From Enterovibrio sp045679545 (lineage in GTDB: Bacteria; Pseudomonadota; Gammaproteobacteria; Enterobacterales; Vibrionaceae): a DNA stretch of 64,000 bases. Shown in pieces: positions 1 to 7,986 of the stretch (position 1 is its first letter; the number at the start of each line of letters is the position of its first letter). Both the position numbers and the translations under genes were made by a program. Location of the stretch: contig NZ_CP166194.1 of NCBI RefSeq assembly GCF_045679545.1, positions 1,984,001-2,048,000 of the forward strand, read 5' to 3'. Under the pieces are notes generated by a model that was not told the origin of the DNA, did not search any database, and was given only the letters and a program-made list of their open reading frames with translations.

Positions 1-772
1 TCATGACCAAGGTAAACAGGGACACCAATAAAAGCCCTGCGCCATAAATTAATGTTGCACGATGACCATGGTAGGCTCGAATAAATGCCAAAGATAAAAT
101 AAAGAAAAGAGGTGTGATGAGGCTACCCGTGGCAATAATGGCATTTTTGGCACTCGCGAAAGAGCGACTTGCCGCTCTATATCCATGCAAAGACTGCAGT
201 ACACTCAACTGGTTGCGATAAAAGGGTGTGAGATCTTCAGACTCCCCTGGAGACAACACAAAATCACTCGGCGTGACTAACGGCACCCACTTGGGAAACA
301 TCCATTTATGTTCAGGGAATCGATAGTTTCTTCGAACCGTTGGCGTATCAGGCAATAGCAATACGCGCGTCACTTCTTTGCCAAAATGGGGCGCAGACCA
401 TGCCATCAGCACACGTCGCTCATTCTCATCAACAAAGTAAGGGGTGGACGTTTTTAATGTGCAGGCAAAAATAGCCGAATTATAAGTGCGAGCGATCAAA
501 TCTCCCGTCTCAACATGCAGCCCTGTCTCTTCAAACACTTCTCTTTTAGCGGCAACTTGTGGCGTTTCATCACCAATAATTGAACCACCCGGAATCGAGT
601 ATTTACCGCTGATCGCTTCATCAATCATCAAAATGTTACCTTGACGGTCCACAATCAAGCAATCTGCTGCTTTGATAGGCAATGTGCTGTTAATTGCATT
701 GACCGATGCATCAGCGAATACGTCAAATGCCAAAAAGACGATGAATCCCATCAATAGACGTGAAATTTTCAC
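1..772 (-). CDS. Exported or membrane-anchored Nudix hydrolase (3' end beyond window)
   Basis: The reading frame runs from a GTG at 772 to the left edge (257 codons, no stop), so the C-terminus is missing. The first ~22 residues (K-I-S-R then a hydrophobic stretch ending F-A-D-A) look like a signal peptide. A complete Nudix box follows at about residues 52-75 (GGSIIGDETPQ then REVFEETGL, fitting Gx5Ex7REVxEExGL), the metal-binding helix that hydrolyses nucleoside diphosphate derivatives. After the ~150-residue Nudix domain come hydrophobic segments (around ITPLFFILSLAFI and GAGLLLVSLFTLV), suggesting at least two membrane helices. An exported Nudix domain is unusual; the substrate is unknown. 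An in-frame ATG seven codons downstream is an alternative start, but AGGG lies upstream of the GTG. It is divergent from the VRR-NUC gene at 876. Confidence 0.75.
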   Translation of the reverse strand, partial: MKISRLLMGFIVFLAFDVFADASVNAINSTLPIKAADCLIVDRQGNILMIDEAISGKYSIPGGSIIGDETPQVAAKREVFEETGLHVETGDLIARTYNSAIFACTLKTSTPYFVDENERRVLMAWSAPHFGKEVTRVLLLPDTPTVRRNYRFPEHKWMFPKWVPLVTPSDFVLSPGESEDLTPFYRNQLSVLQSLHGYRAASRSFASAKNAIIATGSLITPLFFILSLAFIRAYHGHRATLIYGAGLLLVSLFTLVM

Positions 773-875
773 GAACCCTTAACCCCTATAAAACAAAATG
801 AAACGACATTCCATTGAAGACCGCCCTCATCGCCTGCCATAATCTGACGAGTCGAATCGAAACGAACATCCCTAT

Positions 876-2519
876 ATGCATCCACAATACACAGCCCCAC
901 CCGTTTTATCCGCTCACTACTATCTCGATAATTTCCACTCCATTATCAACATTGTGGCGACTCGCTATGACGATTTACTGACCAAAACGGAACAAGAATG
1001 GCTGCTGACTTTTTCTTCACTGTCGCTGGATGCAAAACTGCTCACCGTAAGACTACTATCACGCAAAGGCTGCTGGTTTCGTCGTGACAAGCTTCACTAT
1101 GACGAAATCAATGATATTGACACTGCTATTCACGAACTCGTCAATCAGAGCTTTGTCTTTGTCACCCGCACGCCTTCGTTTGTTGTCGCCGCCGAGCTAA
1201 TGACCAAGCCAGAACTGCTTGAGCATTTCTCAGCGATTCCACTCAAAGCTTCTGCGAAAAAAAGCGACATCATCTCTACAATTTCCCAATCGGTTACTGA
1301 AGAGGGCATCCCACCACTGGCGACAGACTGTTTATGTATGCCTCACGATGTACTGCCCATTTTTCTGTTGTTGTACTTTGGCAACTCTCGACAAGACCTC
1401 AGCCAATTTGTTTTAAGTGACTTAGGTATTTATCGATTCGAGAGGGTATCACTTCTTAATGAAGACAGACTGTTTAACTCAAGAGACCAAATAGAAGATT
1501 GGCTATTTTTTTCTACACTCAATGATAACTATTGGCAATACACTGAAATAAAGGACTCATCAGCGGCAATCGCGCTGATCGATTCACTACCCAAAAGACC
1601 AACTTGGACGCCTCTCGCTCGCAAATGGGACAAACTCGCCAATCGTCTGGCGCGAGATGCAGAACGCGCTAGCGATTTCGCAATCGCCACGCGTTTATTT
1701 ACACAATCGTGTTTACCACCAGCTCGCGAACGTCTTGCACGCATAGCCATCAAACAGGAAGACTTTCATTCAGCCATCCAAGCTGTTAACGCCATGATTG
1801 AATATCCCATCAATGAAGATGAAAAGGACGTCGCGCAGCGTATTGGGCGACAACTTGCCAAAAAAGTCCCCCTTTCTACCCTACCCTTTTCTGTTTCGCG
1901 CGCACCCGCTGCGCAATTTGCGACCAACACCCTGCCACTCGCTTTTGAAGGTCGCGTTGAAAACGCCGCAGCCAGAACATATGAGAGCGACGGCTGGAAA
2001 GTCTGGTTTTGTGAAAATGCGGTACTTAATGGCCTATTTGGCTTGATGTTCTGGGACATCATATTTGCACCGATCAAAGGAGCGTTCTTAAACCCCTTTC
2101 AACGATCACCAAGGGATATGTACTCACCCGATTTTGCTACCAGTAGATTGGCACTCATCAATGAGAGGATCAGCGAATTTCAGCAAGGCAGTTTTTCAAT
2201 CATGGACGTTTATGATGAAAAAGAAGGTATTACTAACGACTGGGTAAACTGGGCGCTCGTCGATAAGCCCTTAATTGAAGCGGTATGTTCAACACTGACA
2301 GGCGACCAGATCATTGCCTGTATGAAGCGAATCCTATTCGACACAAAGTCCAACCGCTCCGGACACCCTGATTTGTTCATGATAAAAGATGGGGGCTGTC
2401 AGTTTGTCGAAATTAAAGGCCCTGGCGACAAATTACAGCCGCATCAAATCCGTTGGCTTAACTTTCTCAATGCACACGACATACAAAGTACGGTGCTATA
2501 CATCGAATCCCTCACTTAG
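876..2519 (+). CDS. FAN1-type VRR-NUC structure-specific nuclease
   Basis: A 547-residue protein ending in a VRR-NUC (PD-(D/E)XK) nuclease domain at about residues 430-545. Catalytic motifs are visible: SGHPDLFMI followed by FVEIKGPGDKLQPHQ, i.e. PD...ExK and the conserved Q of VRR-NUC. The N-terminal ~200 residues and the helical middle (about 230-330, TPR-like) match the layout and length of bacterial FAN1 (the Pseudomonas aeruginosa enzyme is about 560 residues). FAN1 proteins cut 5' flaps and help unhook interstrand crosslinks, so a DNA-repair role is expected from family knowledge. The gene stands alone, divergent from the Nudix gene. The ATG start has no strong Shine-Dalgarno sequence. 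Confidence 0.85.
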   Translation: MHPQYTAPPVLSAHYYLDNFHSIINIVATRYDDLLTKTEQEWLLTFSSLSLDAKLLTVRLLSRKGCWFRRDKLHYDEINDIDTAIHELVNQSFVFVTRTPSFVVAAELMTKPELLEHFSAIPLKASAKKSDIISTISQSVTEEGIPPLATDCLCMPHDVLPIFLLLYFGNSRQDLSQFVLSDLGIYRFERVSLLNEDRLFNSRDQIEDWLFFSTLNDNYWQYTEIKDSSAAIALIDSLPKRPTWTPLARKWDKLANRLARDAERASDFAIATRLFTQSCLPPARERLARIAIKQEDFHSAIQAVNAMIEYPINEDEKDVAQRIGRQLAKKVPLSTLPFSVSRAPAAQFATNTLPLAFEGRVENAAARTYESDGWKVWFCENAVLNGLFGLMFWDIIFAPIKGAFLNPFQRSPRDMYSPDFATSRLALINERISEFQQGSFSIMDVYDEKEGITNDWVNWALVDKPLIEAVCSTLTGDQIIACMKRILFDTKSNRSGHPDLFMIKDGGCQFVEIKGPGDKLQPHQIRWLNFLNAHDIQSTVLYIESLT

Positions 2520-2616
2520 CCACGACAGTCATGCAATTTTTCATTTTTAATACATACTTATAGAAAATGAGAATAGGTAACTAAGGTCGATAGATGCGTG
2601 AATTGTGGAGGTCGCA

Positions 2617-3027
2617 ATGAGTGATACCTTAAAGCAGATTGTTTACATTAGCAGTGCAGAGCATCCGTTTACCGATGAAGAGTTTGCCAGCATGTTGGCA
2701 TCTATTCGGAGAAACAATGAGCGACAAGGTGTTACGGGAATGCTTCTTTACAAAGATGGCGACTTCATTCAAGTGATTGAAGGCGAAGAATCAGTGCTTT
2801 ATCCATTGTTCGAGGTTATCTGCAAAGATCACCGACACTATTCTGTGGTTGAGCTAATGCGAAAAACCATTCCTGAGCGTCAATTCAAAAACTGGAGCAT
2901 GGGGTTTCATCACATCAATAGTGATGACCCAAGACTGGCGGGTTTTAATCGTTTTTTTGATGACAATTCGAACGATGAAATTGATGCTGGAGAAGCACTA
3001 AACCTCCTACTCGTTTTCAGAGAGTAG
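2617..3027 (+). CDS. BLUF-domain blue-light sensor, stand-alone
   Basis: A 136-residue protein that is little more than one BLUF domain, a flavin-binding blue-light receptor. Family landmarks are present: the Tyr in IVYIS near the start, the Asn in RRNNE at about 32-36, the Gln in DFIQVIEGEE at about 53-62 (the Tyr-Gln pair that switches the flavin hydrogen bonds) and FKNWSMGFH at about 92-100 with Trp and Met. No effector domain is attached, so it must signal by protein contact (a short-type BLUF such as PixD or BlrB). An upstream in-frame GTG exists at 2605, but GGAG sits about 7 bases before the ATG at 2617, which decides the start. The protein ends in an acidic tail. Genes for cyclic-di-GMP and oxygen sensing are nearby. 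Confidence 0.9.
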   Translation: MSDTLKQIVYISSAEHPFTDEEFASMLASIRRNNERQGVTGMLLYKDGDFIQVIEGEESVLYPLFEVICKDHRHYSVVELMRKTIPERQFKNWSMGFHHINSDDPRLAGFNRFFDDNSNDEIDAGEALNLLLVFRE

Positions 3028-3106
3028 CGATTTAACCGTCAAAGACTGAGACCGGCCACAGCGCTTTCAAATAGTCGCTTTAGAAAAGGCACCACAAAAA
3101 AACAGA

Positions 3107-3129
3107 AAAGAGTGCAGCGTGCACTCTTT
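3107..3129. terminator. Bidirectional intrinsic terminator
   Basis: A perfect 10-bp stem (AAAGAGTGCA / TGCACTCTTT) with a 3-base loop lies between the convergent BLUF and ODP genes. On the minus strand the hairpin is followed by T-rich sequence (TTCTGTTTTTTT). It probably serves both genes. Confidence 0.75.
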
Positions 3130-3171
3130 CTTCGTTACCCGATAACCGAACAACCTCAAGCAATCAGCTCG

Positions 3172-3906
3172 CTACTTTATCGCGATGCCTACGTCGAGCT
3201 CTTCGAACCAATCTAAGAATTTCCCCACATTCTCCCCCGTAAATATTCGTCCATGCTGTGGGCACATCATTTCAATATCTAACAATCGAACTCGTCGTAT
3301 CCAATCATTTTTAGCTTCATTGGAAGGCATCCAGCGTTGGTGAAACCCGTGCATCTTTGGAATGTGCTCGTCAAAGTCTTCCACTTCTATTGGCGCGTCA
3401 TCCGCTTCCAGTGCGGCGCCAACGTCACCACTCATCAAAATCTTCGCGACGGGATCATAAACGTGGTAATTGCCCGATGCGTGTAGATAGTGAGCAGGAA
3501 TAAACCGCACTTCCACACCATTGATCACTAAGCGCCCACCTTCATCAGCAATAGGAACATACTCGATATTCTGCATGCCAAAATGACGAATAAACCCCTC
3601 CCACAGCCAAGGCGCATGGAGCTTAGTCTCCATTAATGCCGTGTCCCACAGGCCAAGTGAAGAAATGATATCGGGATCCTGATGTGATGCGAACAGATGA
3701 TGAATTTGGGTGATTGGGACTTGTTTCACCACAGAAGCAAGCATGGCTGAAAAAATCTCCATACCACCAGGATCCATCAGCAAGGCACTTTTTGGCGTGC
3801 GTATCATGTACTGATTGGTATCAATGATTTTTTCTGGCTTAGAGGGATCTCTACCAAACATAAACCATTGGTGTGTTTCACCAGAATAGATTTCTTTTGT
3901 TATCAT
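3172..3906 (-). CDS. Diiron MBL-fold protein, ODP (oxygen-binding) family
   Basis: A 244-residue metallo-beta-lactamase-fold protein of the ODP or flavodiiron-core type, without the flavodoxin domain of true flavodiiron proteins. Visible metal ligands: SHQDPD at about 72-77 (H-x-D-x-D, Asp where the classic motif has Glu), AHYLHASGN around 138, SGDVGA around 157 and CPQHGRIF around 215. ODPs bind a non-haem diiron centre and oxygen, and in spirochaete chemotaxis act as iron/oxygen sensors (family knowledge). It lies directly downstream of, and on the same strand as, a receptor-like coiled-coil gene, suggesting a sensor pair. Translation could begin ten codons earlier at 3936, but GGAGACAGG precedes the ATG at 3906, which I prefer. 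Confidence 0.8.
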   Translation of the reverse strand: MITKEIYSGETHQWFMFGRDPSKPEKIIDTNQYMIRTPKSALLMDPGGMEIFSAMLASVVKQVPITQIHHLFASHQDPDIISSLGLWDTALMETKLHAPWLWEGFIRHFGMQNIEYVPIADEGGRLVINGVEVRFIPAHYLHASGNYHVYDPVAKILMSGDVGAALEADDAPIEVEDFDEHIPKMHGFHQRWMPSNEAKNDWIRRVRLLDIEMMCPQHGRIFTGENVGKFLDWFEELDVGIAIK

Positions 3907-3958
3907 TTCAGCCTGTCTCCGAGACCTAAGTGCCATTGTTCATGGGTGTAAAATGTTT

Positions 3959-4579
3959 CTAGTAATAGTCGTCAGACAGTTCCCGACACAGCGACTGAGA
4001 GAGCATAATATGAACTTGGATACGTTCTGCTGCCTTGGATACATTGTCGGCAACCACATTCAGTCCCTCTTCAAATTTCTTACCCGACTGTGACGCTTCA
4101 ACACGAGACATAGCTGAAAGAACAGACGCTGTTTTGATCTCTCGAGCGAGATTTTCAAGCAGCTCGGACAACTGAGCGACTTCTCTATGAAAAAGGCGGA
4201 TCACTTTGGCATGTTCGGCTTTCATGTGTTCAATGGGGTCAATGATGCTTTGGACAAACTGAGCCTCTCGACTCACTACGGCGGCATCTTTAAAGCGATC
4301 AATGGTTCGCTCACTGCGCACAGCGACTGTTGCCAGTCGACTAATTGTTACCGCCTTGAGGTTGATAATGTCTGAAGTTTTAACCGTAGTTTCAGCGAGT
4401 TGGTCAATAAAATCGGTGATTGCTCGAAACCCCGCAGCACCTTGGCCCGCGCGCAAAGCAAGCGCTCGAGCATTGCTGGCGGTCAAGGATATATCGTTAG
4501 CAATCTCACGTGCTTTATACAATTCAGCGGCAACGACAGCAGCCGTCACAAAGTGGTTGTCAACATTTGGGTCAGTCAT
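3959..4579 (-). CDS. Soluble methyl-accepting-chemotaxis-like coiled-coil protein
   Basis: About 206 residues, all predicted helical, with no membrane segment and no ligand domain. The segment around 30-85 (SNARALALRAGQGAAGF then ITDFIDQLAETT) resembles the signalling-helix region of methyl-accepting chemotaxis proteins (the NAxxEAARAGxxGxGFxVVAxEVRxLA pattern), though it is degenerate and short of a full hairpin. It therefore looks like a minimal cytosolic receptor or adaptor. It is the first gene of a likely two-gene unit with the ODP gene 52 bases downstream. The start is uncertain: a TTG at 4636 would add 19 residues; neither has a clear Shine-Dalgarno sequence. Assignment to the receptor family rests on sequence pattern only. 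Confidence 0.6.
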   Translation of the reverse strand: MTDPNVDNHFVTAAVVAAELYKAREIANDISLTASNARALALRAGQGAAGFRAITDFIDQLAETTVKTSDIINLKAVTISRLATVAVRSERTIDRFKDAAVVSREAQFVQSIIDPIEHMKAEHAKVIRLFHREVAQLSELLENLAREIKTASVLSAMSRVEASQSGKKFEEGLNVVADNVSKAAERIQVHIMLSQSLCRELSDDYY

Positions 4580-4716
4580 GGATATATCTGATTTATAGGG
4601 GACTACACTAAGTTTAGACAAGAGTTCATCATGCAATCAGAAATGAGACAGCTTTTATTAAATATTTGAATAAAAGCATGTTTTGTGCTTTTTCATCCGA
4701 ACACTTCCTGATTTCA

Positions 4717-4746
4717 TAAAAAAGCACCGTTGTCATACGGTGCTTT
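4717..4746 (-). terminator. Intrinsic terminator of the PilZ gene
   Basis: A perfect 10-bp stem (AAAGCACCGT / ACGGTGCTTT) with a 6-base loop, followed on the minus strand by a T-run, directly downstream of the PilZ gene. Confidence 0.85.
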
Positions 4747-4765
4747 ACGCTGTTACTGATTGCCG

Positions 4766-5515
4766 TTAACCTCCGCCCGGCCCCGTTTCTTTTTTAGGGT
4801 TCTTAAACACATATTTGGTGCCGTCGTAAATCAACGTTGAAAGTAATCGTCGACAGTTTGCTTTGCCGGGCTCATCAAACACCATTCCGTAAGTTTGCTT
4901 GCCACGCTTGGTTCGACCATTTTTAACACCGCCACTCAACGCGTAAGTGTCCCCATTCGCTTTGTTTACCACCTCAAGCACAATCTTTTGGTCTACGTCG
5001 AATTCAGGAGAAATCGCTTCGTAGCTAAACCCACAACCACCCGATGAAACATCAGTCAGGATCACACCCAATTTGCGGTTTGATAGCTGAATGTCACCGG
5101 GCAAACGCAGTTCATAGCGTATCTCGTTTCTCAACAACACAAGTTTTGCCTGTTGAGGAACGGGAAATACAAGCACTTGAATAGGACGAAAAACGACGTG
5201 GGCAATACGGGTTCTAAACCTCACCAACGCGCCTTCGCCTTGCTCAGAAATCCCCTCAATATCAACATTGAATCCTTCCATGAAAAATTCTTCATATTGC
5301 TTTTTGGTAAGTCTGGGCATGGTGAAAAAAATATGTTGCTGATCATCGAAGCCTATAAAATTAGCTTTAAAACCAAGGTGTTGCCCAAGTGGCGTGATGA
5401 TTTCAAGTGACGCTTCAGTGCCATGCTGAATAAAATCCATGGCCTGAAGGCCCATGATAACGCGCTCTCGCGGTCGTGCCGGCGGTTTCTTCGCTGATGT
5501 TGAATTTGTATTCAT
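4766..5515 (-). CDS. PilZ-domain cyclic-di-GMP receptor with YcgR-like N-terminal domain
   Basis: A 249-residue cytosolic protein. The N-terminal half (about 20-120: TPLGQHLGFKANFIGFDD and so on) resembles the PilZN/YcgR-type flagellar-brake domain. The C-terminal half (about 130-240) is a PilZ domain with both c-di-GMP-binding signatures: RNEIR (RxxxR) and DVSSGG (D/NxSxxG). It should therefore bind cyclic-di-GMP and act on motility or surface functions by protein contact (family knowledge). It is transcribed alone, with its own terminator, and is divergent from the HD-GYP pair at 5897-7938. The N-terminus carries a basic proline-rich lead (KKPPARPRERV). The ATG at 5515 has AGGGG-like purines only weakly placed (complement of CCCCTCGCC). 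Confidence 0.85.
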   Translation of the reverse strand: MNTNSTSAKKPPARPRERVIMGLQAMDFIQHGTEASLEIITPLGQHLGFKANFIGFDDQQHIFFTMPRLTKKQYEEFFMEGFNVDIEGISEQGEGALVRFRTRIAHVVFRPIQVLVFPVPQQAKLVLLRNEIRYELRLPGDIQLSNRKLGVILTDVSSGGCGFSYEAISPEFDVDQKIVLEVVNKANGDTYALSGGVKNGRTKRGKQTYGMVFDEPGKANCRRLLSTLIYDGTKYVFKNPKKETGPGGG

Positions 5516-5896
5516 TTATACCCCTCGCCGGAAATACACTTAGATGATGTGCAATGTGTCGCTATCGGCGTCATTAATGAAGAGCTAAAGACTCATTGTC
5601 AGAAAAATTTACACATCAATCAGACTTCGCAGCTCTAAAAATCACTTTTTCTCATACTTATGTATAGGCAAGGGATCGCGTAAATTCAATAAATAGGCTA
5701 CTCAAAAAGAATAAAAAAATTCACTCTTTCACTTTGTAATTTAAAGACTTTGTTAATTTTCACGAAGGCAAGTACAGCTTAGCGAATGAACGTTTCATCG
5801 ATTTTTGTGATTTGCTCCATAAGAGAAACTTTTCAATGGTATTGATACCTTTGTCATTCATTCAAATCATCCGTCTACACTTGTAGTGTGTGAAAT
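5516..5896. other. AT-rich divergent promoter region, no gene seen
   Basis: 381 bases between the divergent PilZ gene and the exported unknown at 5897. It is AT-rich, with no supported reading frame, and must hold both promoters. I could not assign a specific operator. Confidence 0.5.
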
Positions 5897-6421
5897 GTGA
5901 AATATGCGTGGTGCGTATTGGCTAGCAAAGTATTAAATCGTCTCGATTTTCCGTGGCTCATGGCGGTTGGTCTTGTCTCCATTCTGTCCTTCCCTGTGTT
6001 TGGGATAAGTGCCGGTCAATTGCACTTTCCTGCGCCTGAAAGCATGAAACAGGTGCTTGAAGCTCTGGGATTTGAAGATCCTTGGACAGAAATGAATGAG
6101 GGAGAAAAGCTCACTATTCATAACGGAGAAATTTGGCTACGAGACGGTGATTACTTTGCTTTATTAGGCGTGAGTGACACGAACGAGAATACGATGCAAT
6201 TGTCACTCATCAACAATCTGAGCATTTGCGCAAAGCTTGGTATGGCGGTGACAGGTCAGCCATCCAAGACCGTTTTCAACACCTTTGGCACATTGACAAA
6301 AGATGCGCTCATCAAGCCCGAGCAACAAATGCTGGCTGGCGATGCACCTTTTTATTTTCACGTTTTAGTGACAGAACTTCTAACAAATCAGACGCTGATG
6401 CAATGCGGCGTTAAGCGCTAA
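5897..6421 (+). CDS. Unknown exported protein upstream of HD-GYP
   Basis: 174 residues of no recognised family. One hydrophobic segment at about 18-40 (FPWLMAVGLVSILSFPVFGIS), preceded by Lys and Arg, fits a signal anchor or signal peptide. The rest looks globular and periplasmic, with two cysteines (in SICAKLG and LMQCGVK) that could form a disulfide. It ends 56 bases before the HD-GYP gene on the same strand, so it may be a periplasmic partner that feeds signals to that membrane phosphodiesterase. This is inference from position. The start is the first ATG of the frame; no strong ribosome site is seen. Confidence 0.6.
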   Translation: MKYAWCVLASKVLNRLDFPWLMAVGLVSILSFPVFGISAGQLHFPAPESMKQVLEALGFEDPWTEMNEGEKLTIHNGEIWLRDGDYFALLGVSDTNENTMQLSLINNLSICAKLGMAVTGQPSKTVFNTFGTLTKDALIKPEQQMLAGDAPFYFHVLVTELLTNQTLMQCGVKR

Positions 6422-6477
6422 AAATACACATTGGAGCCTCACTCCATTCATTTAAAACCGAACAAGAGAAGGTGGAC

Positions 6478-7938
6478 ATGGCTGAAACCTCGTTTGTGCA
6501 GTCTCCAAAAAGAGCAACTGTCCATTACATCGTCGCGATTATTATCTTCACGGTTTATGGCTCGAAAGTCTGCCCATTCATCGATTCATTGCCGACGGCG
6601 GTGCTGCTTCTTCAATCCGCGACGGTATTCATGCTGCTCTACTTTGTGCGCTTGATACTTCGCGCCATATACCACGGCGAGGTTAGCCTAATCACAAACG
6701 TGGGGATTTTTGCACTCGCCGGTATTGGGTTCGCCATTTGGTATGCCACCTTGTATGGCTTCCCTTTAGACAGCAATCTCAAAGTGGTGTTTGGCATGGC
6801 AATATTGGGGGTTATGATAAGCCTTGATTTGGCCATTGATAACACTCGCTATCAAACCGCACATCCCAACACCCAGTTTGAAGCCCCACATAAGTTCACA
6901 CCTTTGGCAGGACAAATTGGTTTGGGCGCAATGTTATTGGTTATCATGGTAACCGTGTTGCTTGGGTTGGTTGTTACCAAAGATTTACTGTGGCTGGTTG
7001 AGCACACTGAACACAAGACCACGATTGCCGACATTGATAGCATTCTCAAAGAGTTTTTCTTTGTGGGTCTGGTGGTTTTAGGTTACATCGCCGTGATTTC
7101 CAAAAACGGTGCCAATTTGATTCATCAACAACTGGAGCGACAAACCCACGCAATGGTGCTTGCGGCAGATGGGCAGTTAGAACAAAAGCTGCCCTCTAAC
7201 CACACTGGGGAATTGGGCGTTATCGCTTACTACACCAACAAAATGCTCAATGATCTTCAAACCAGTTACGACGAGATCAATCGTACTCGCGACGCGACCA
7301 TCATTGGCCTTTCTACTTTGGCAGAAGTGCGTGATAACGAAACTGGCGCGCATATTCTGCGCACTCAAAACTATGTTCGCGCACTGGCTTACACATTACG
7401 TAGGCAAAGCAAATATGCGGCCTACCTCAGTGACGACACCATTGATCTGCTCTACAAATCAGCGCCTCTTCATGATGTGGGCAAGGTCGGCATTCCGGAC
7501 GCTATTTTGCTCAAGCCGGGCAAACTGACTGACGAAGAATTCGTCATAATGAAAACCCATGCCCAGCTCGGAGCCGACGCCCTGTCAATGACAGAGAAAA
7601 GCGTTGAAGGCATCGCTTTCTTACGCTTTGCTCAAGAGATTGCAGCCACGCATCACGAAAAATGGGATGGTTCAGGTTACCCTCTCGGGCTAGCGGGGAA
7701 TAGAATTCCGCTGTCAGGGCGCTTAATGGCACTGGCCGATGTTTATGATGCTCTGATCTCAAAACGGGTTTACAAACCCGCGTTCAGCCATGAAAAAGCC
7801 AAGGAGATCATCTTGCAGGGCAAAGGAACGCACTTCGACCCAGCTGTTGTAGAAGCCTTTCTCGCGTGTGAACATCAGTTTGTCGAGATTGCCGCACAGT
7901 TTGCCGATGACGGCATGCTCGACGCCCGCGCGGGCTAA
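6478..7938 (+). CDS. Membrane-bound HD-GYP cyclic-di-GMP phosphodiesterase
   Basis: 486 residues. The N-terminal ~215 residues hold about six membrane helices (for example YIVAIIIFTVYG, VLLLQSATVFMLLYFV, IGLGAMLLVIMVTVLLGLVV, FFFVGLVVLGYIAVI), then a HAMP-like linker, then an HD-GYP domain from about residue 275. Catalytic landmarks: RDNETGAHILRT, PLHDVGKVGIPD at about 329-340 (the HD pair), THHEKWDGSGYP at about 388-400 (the GYP motif) and the LADVYDAL helix. The metal-binding and GYP residues are intact, so it should hydrolyse cyclic-di-GMP to GMP. An in-frame GTG lies two codons upstream at 6472, but GAAGG spacing favours the ATG at 6478. The upstream exported gene may be its partner. It runs towards helD, leaving 48 bases with a short TTGGC tandem repeat (7967-7984). 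Confidence 0.92.
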   Translation: MAETSFVQSPKRATVHYIVAIIIFTVYGSKVCPFIDSLPTAVLLLQSATVFMLLYFVRLILRAIYHGEVSLITNVGIFALAGIGFAIWYATLYGFPLDSNLKVVFGMAILGVMISLDLAIDNTRYQTAHPNTQFEAPHKFTPLAGQIGLGAMLLVIMVTVLLGLVVTKDLLWLVEHTEHKTTIADIDSILKEFFFVGLVVLGYIAVISKNGANLIHQQLERQTHAMVLAADGQLEQKLPSNHTGELGVIAYYTNKMLNDLQTSYDEINRTRDATIIGLSTLAEVRDNETGAHILRTQNYVRALAYTLRRQSKYAAYLSDDTIDLLYKSAPLHDVGKVGIPDAILLKPGKLTDEEFVIMKTHAQLGADALSMTEKSVEGIAFLRFAQEIAATHHEKWDGSGYPLGLAGNRIPLSGRLMALADVYDALISKRVYKPAFSHEKAKEIILQGKGTHFDPAVVEAFLACEHQFVEIAAQFADDGMLDARAG

Positions 7939-7986
7939 TTGTTCTTGGCTTAGCTCATCTCTGCATGGCTTGGCTTGGCTTGGCGT

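Noticed and set aside
7967..7984. TTGGC tandem repeat between the HD-GYP and helD genes
   Set aside because: Four short copies in a 48-base convergent gap; most likely random slippage with no functional sign.
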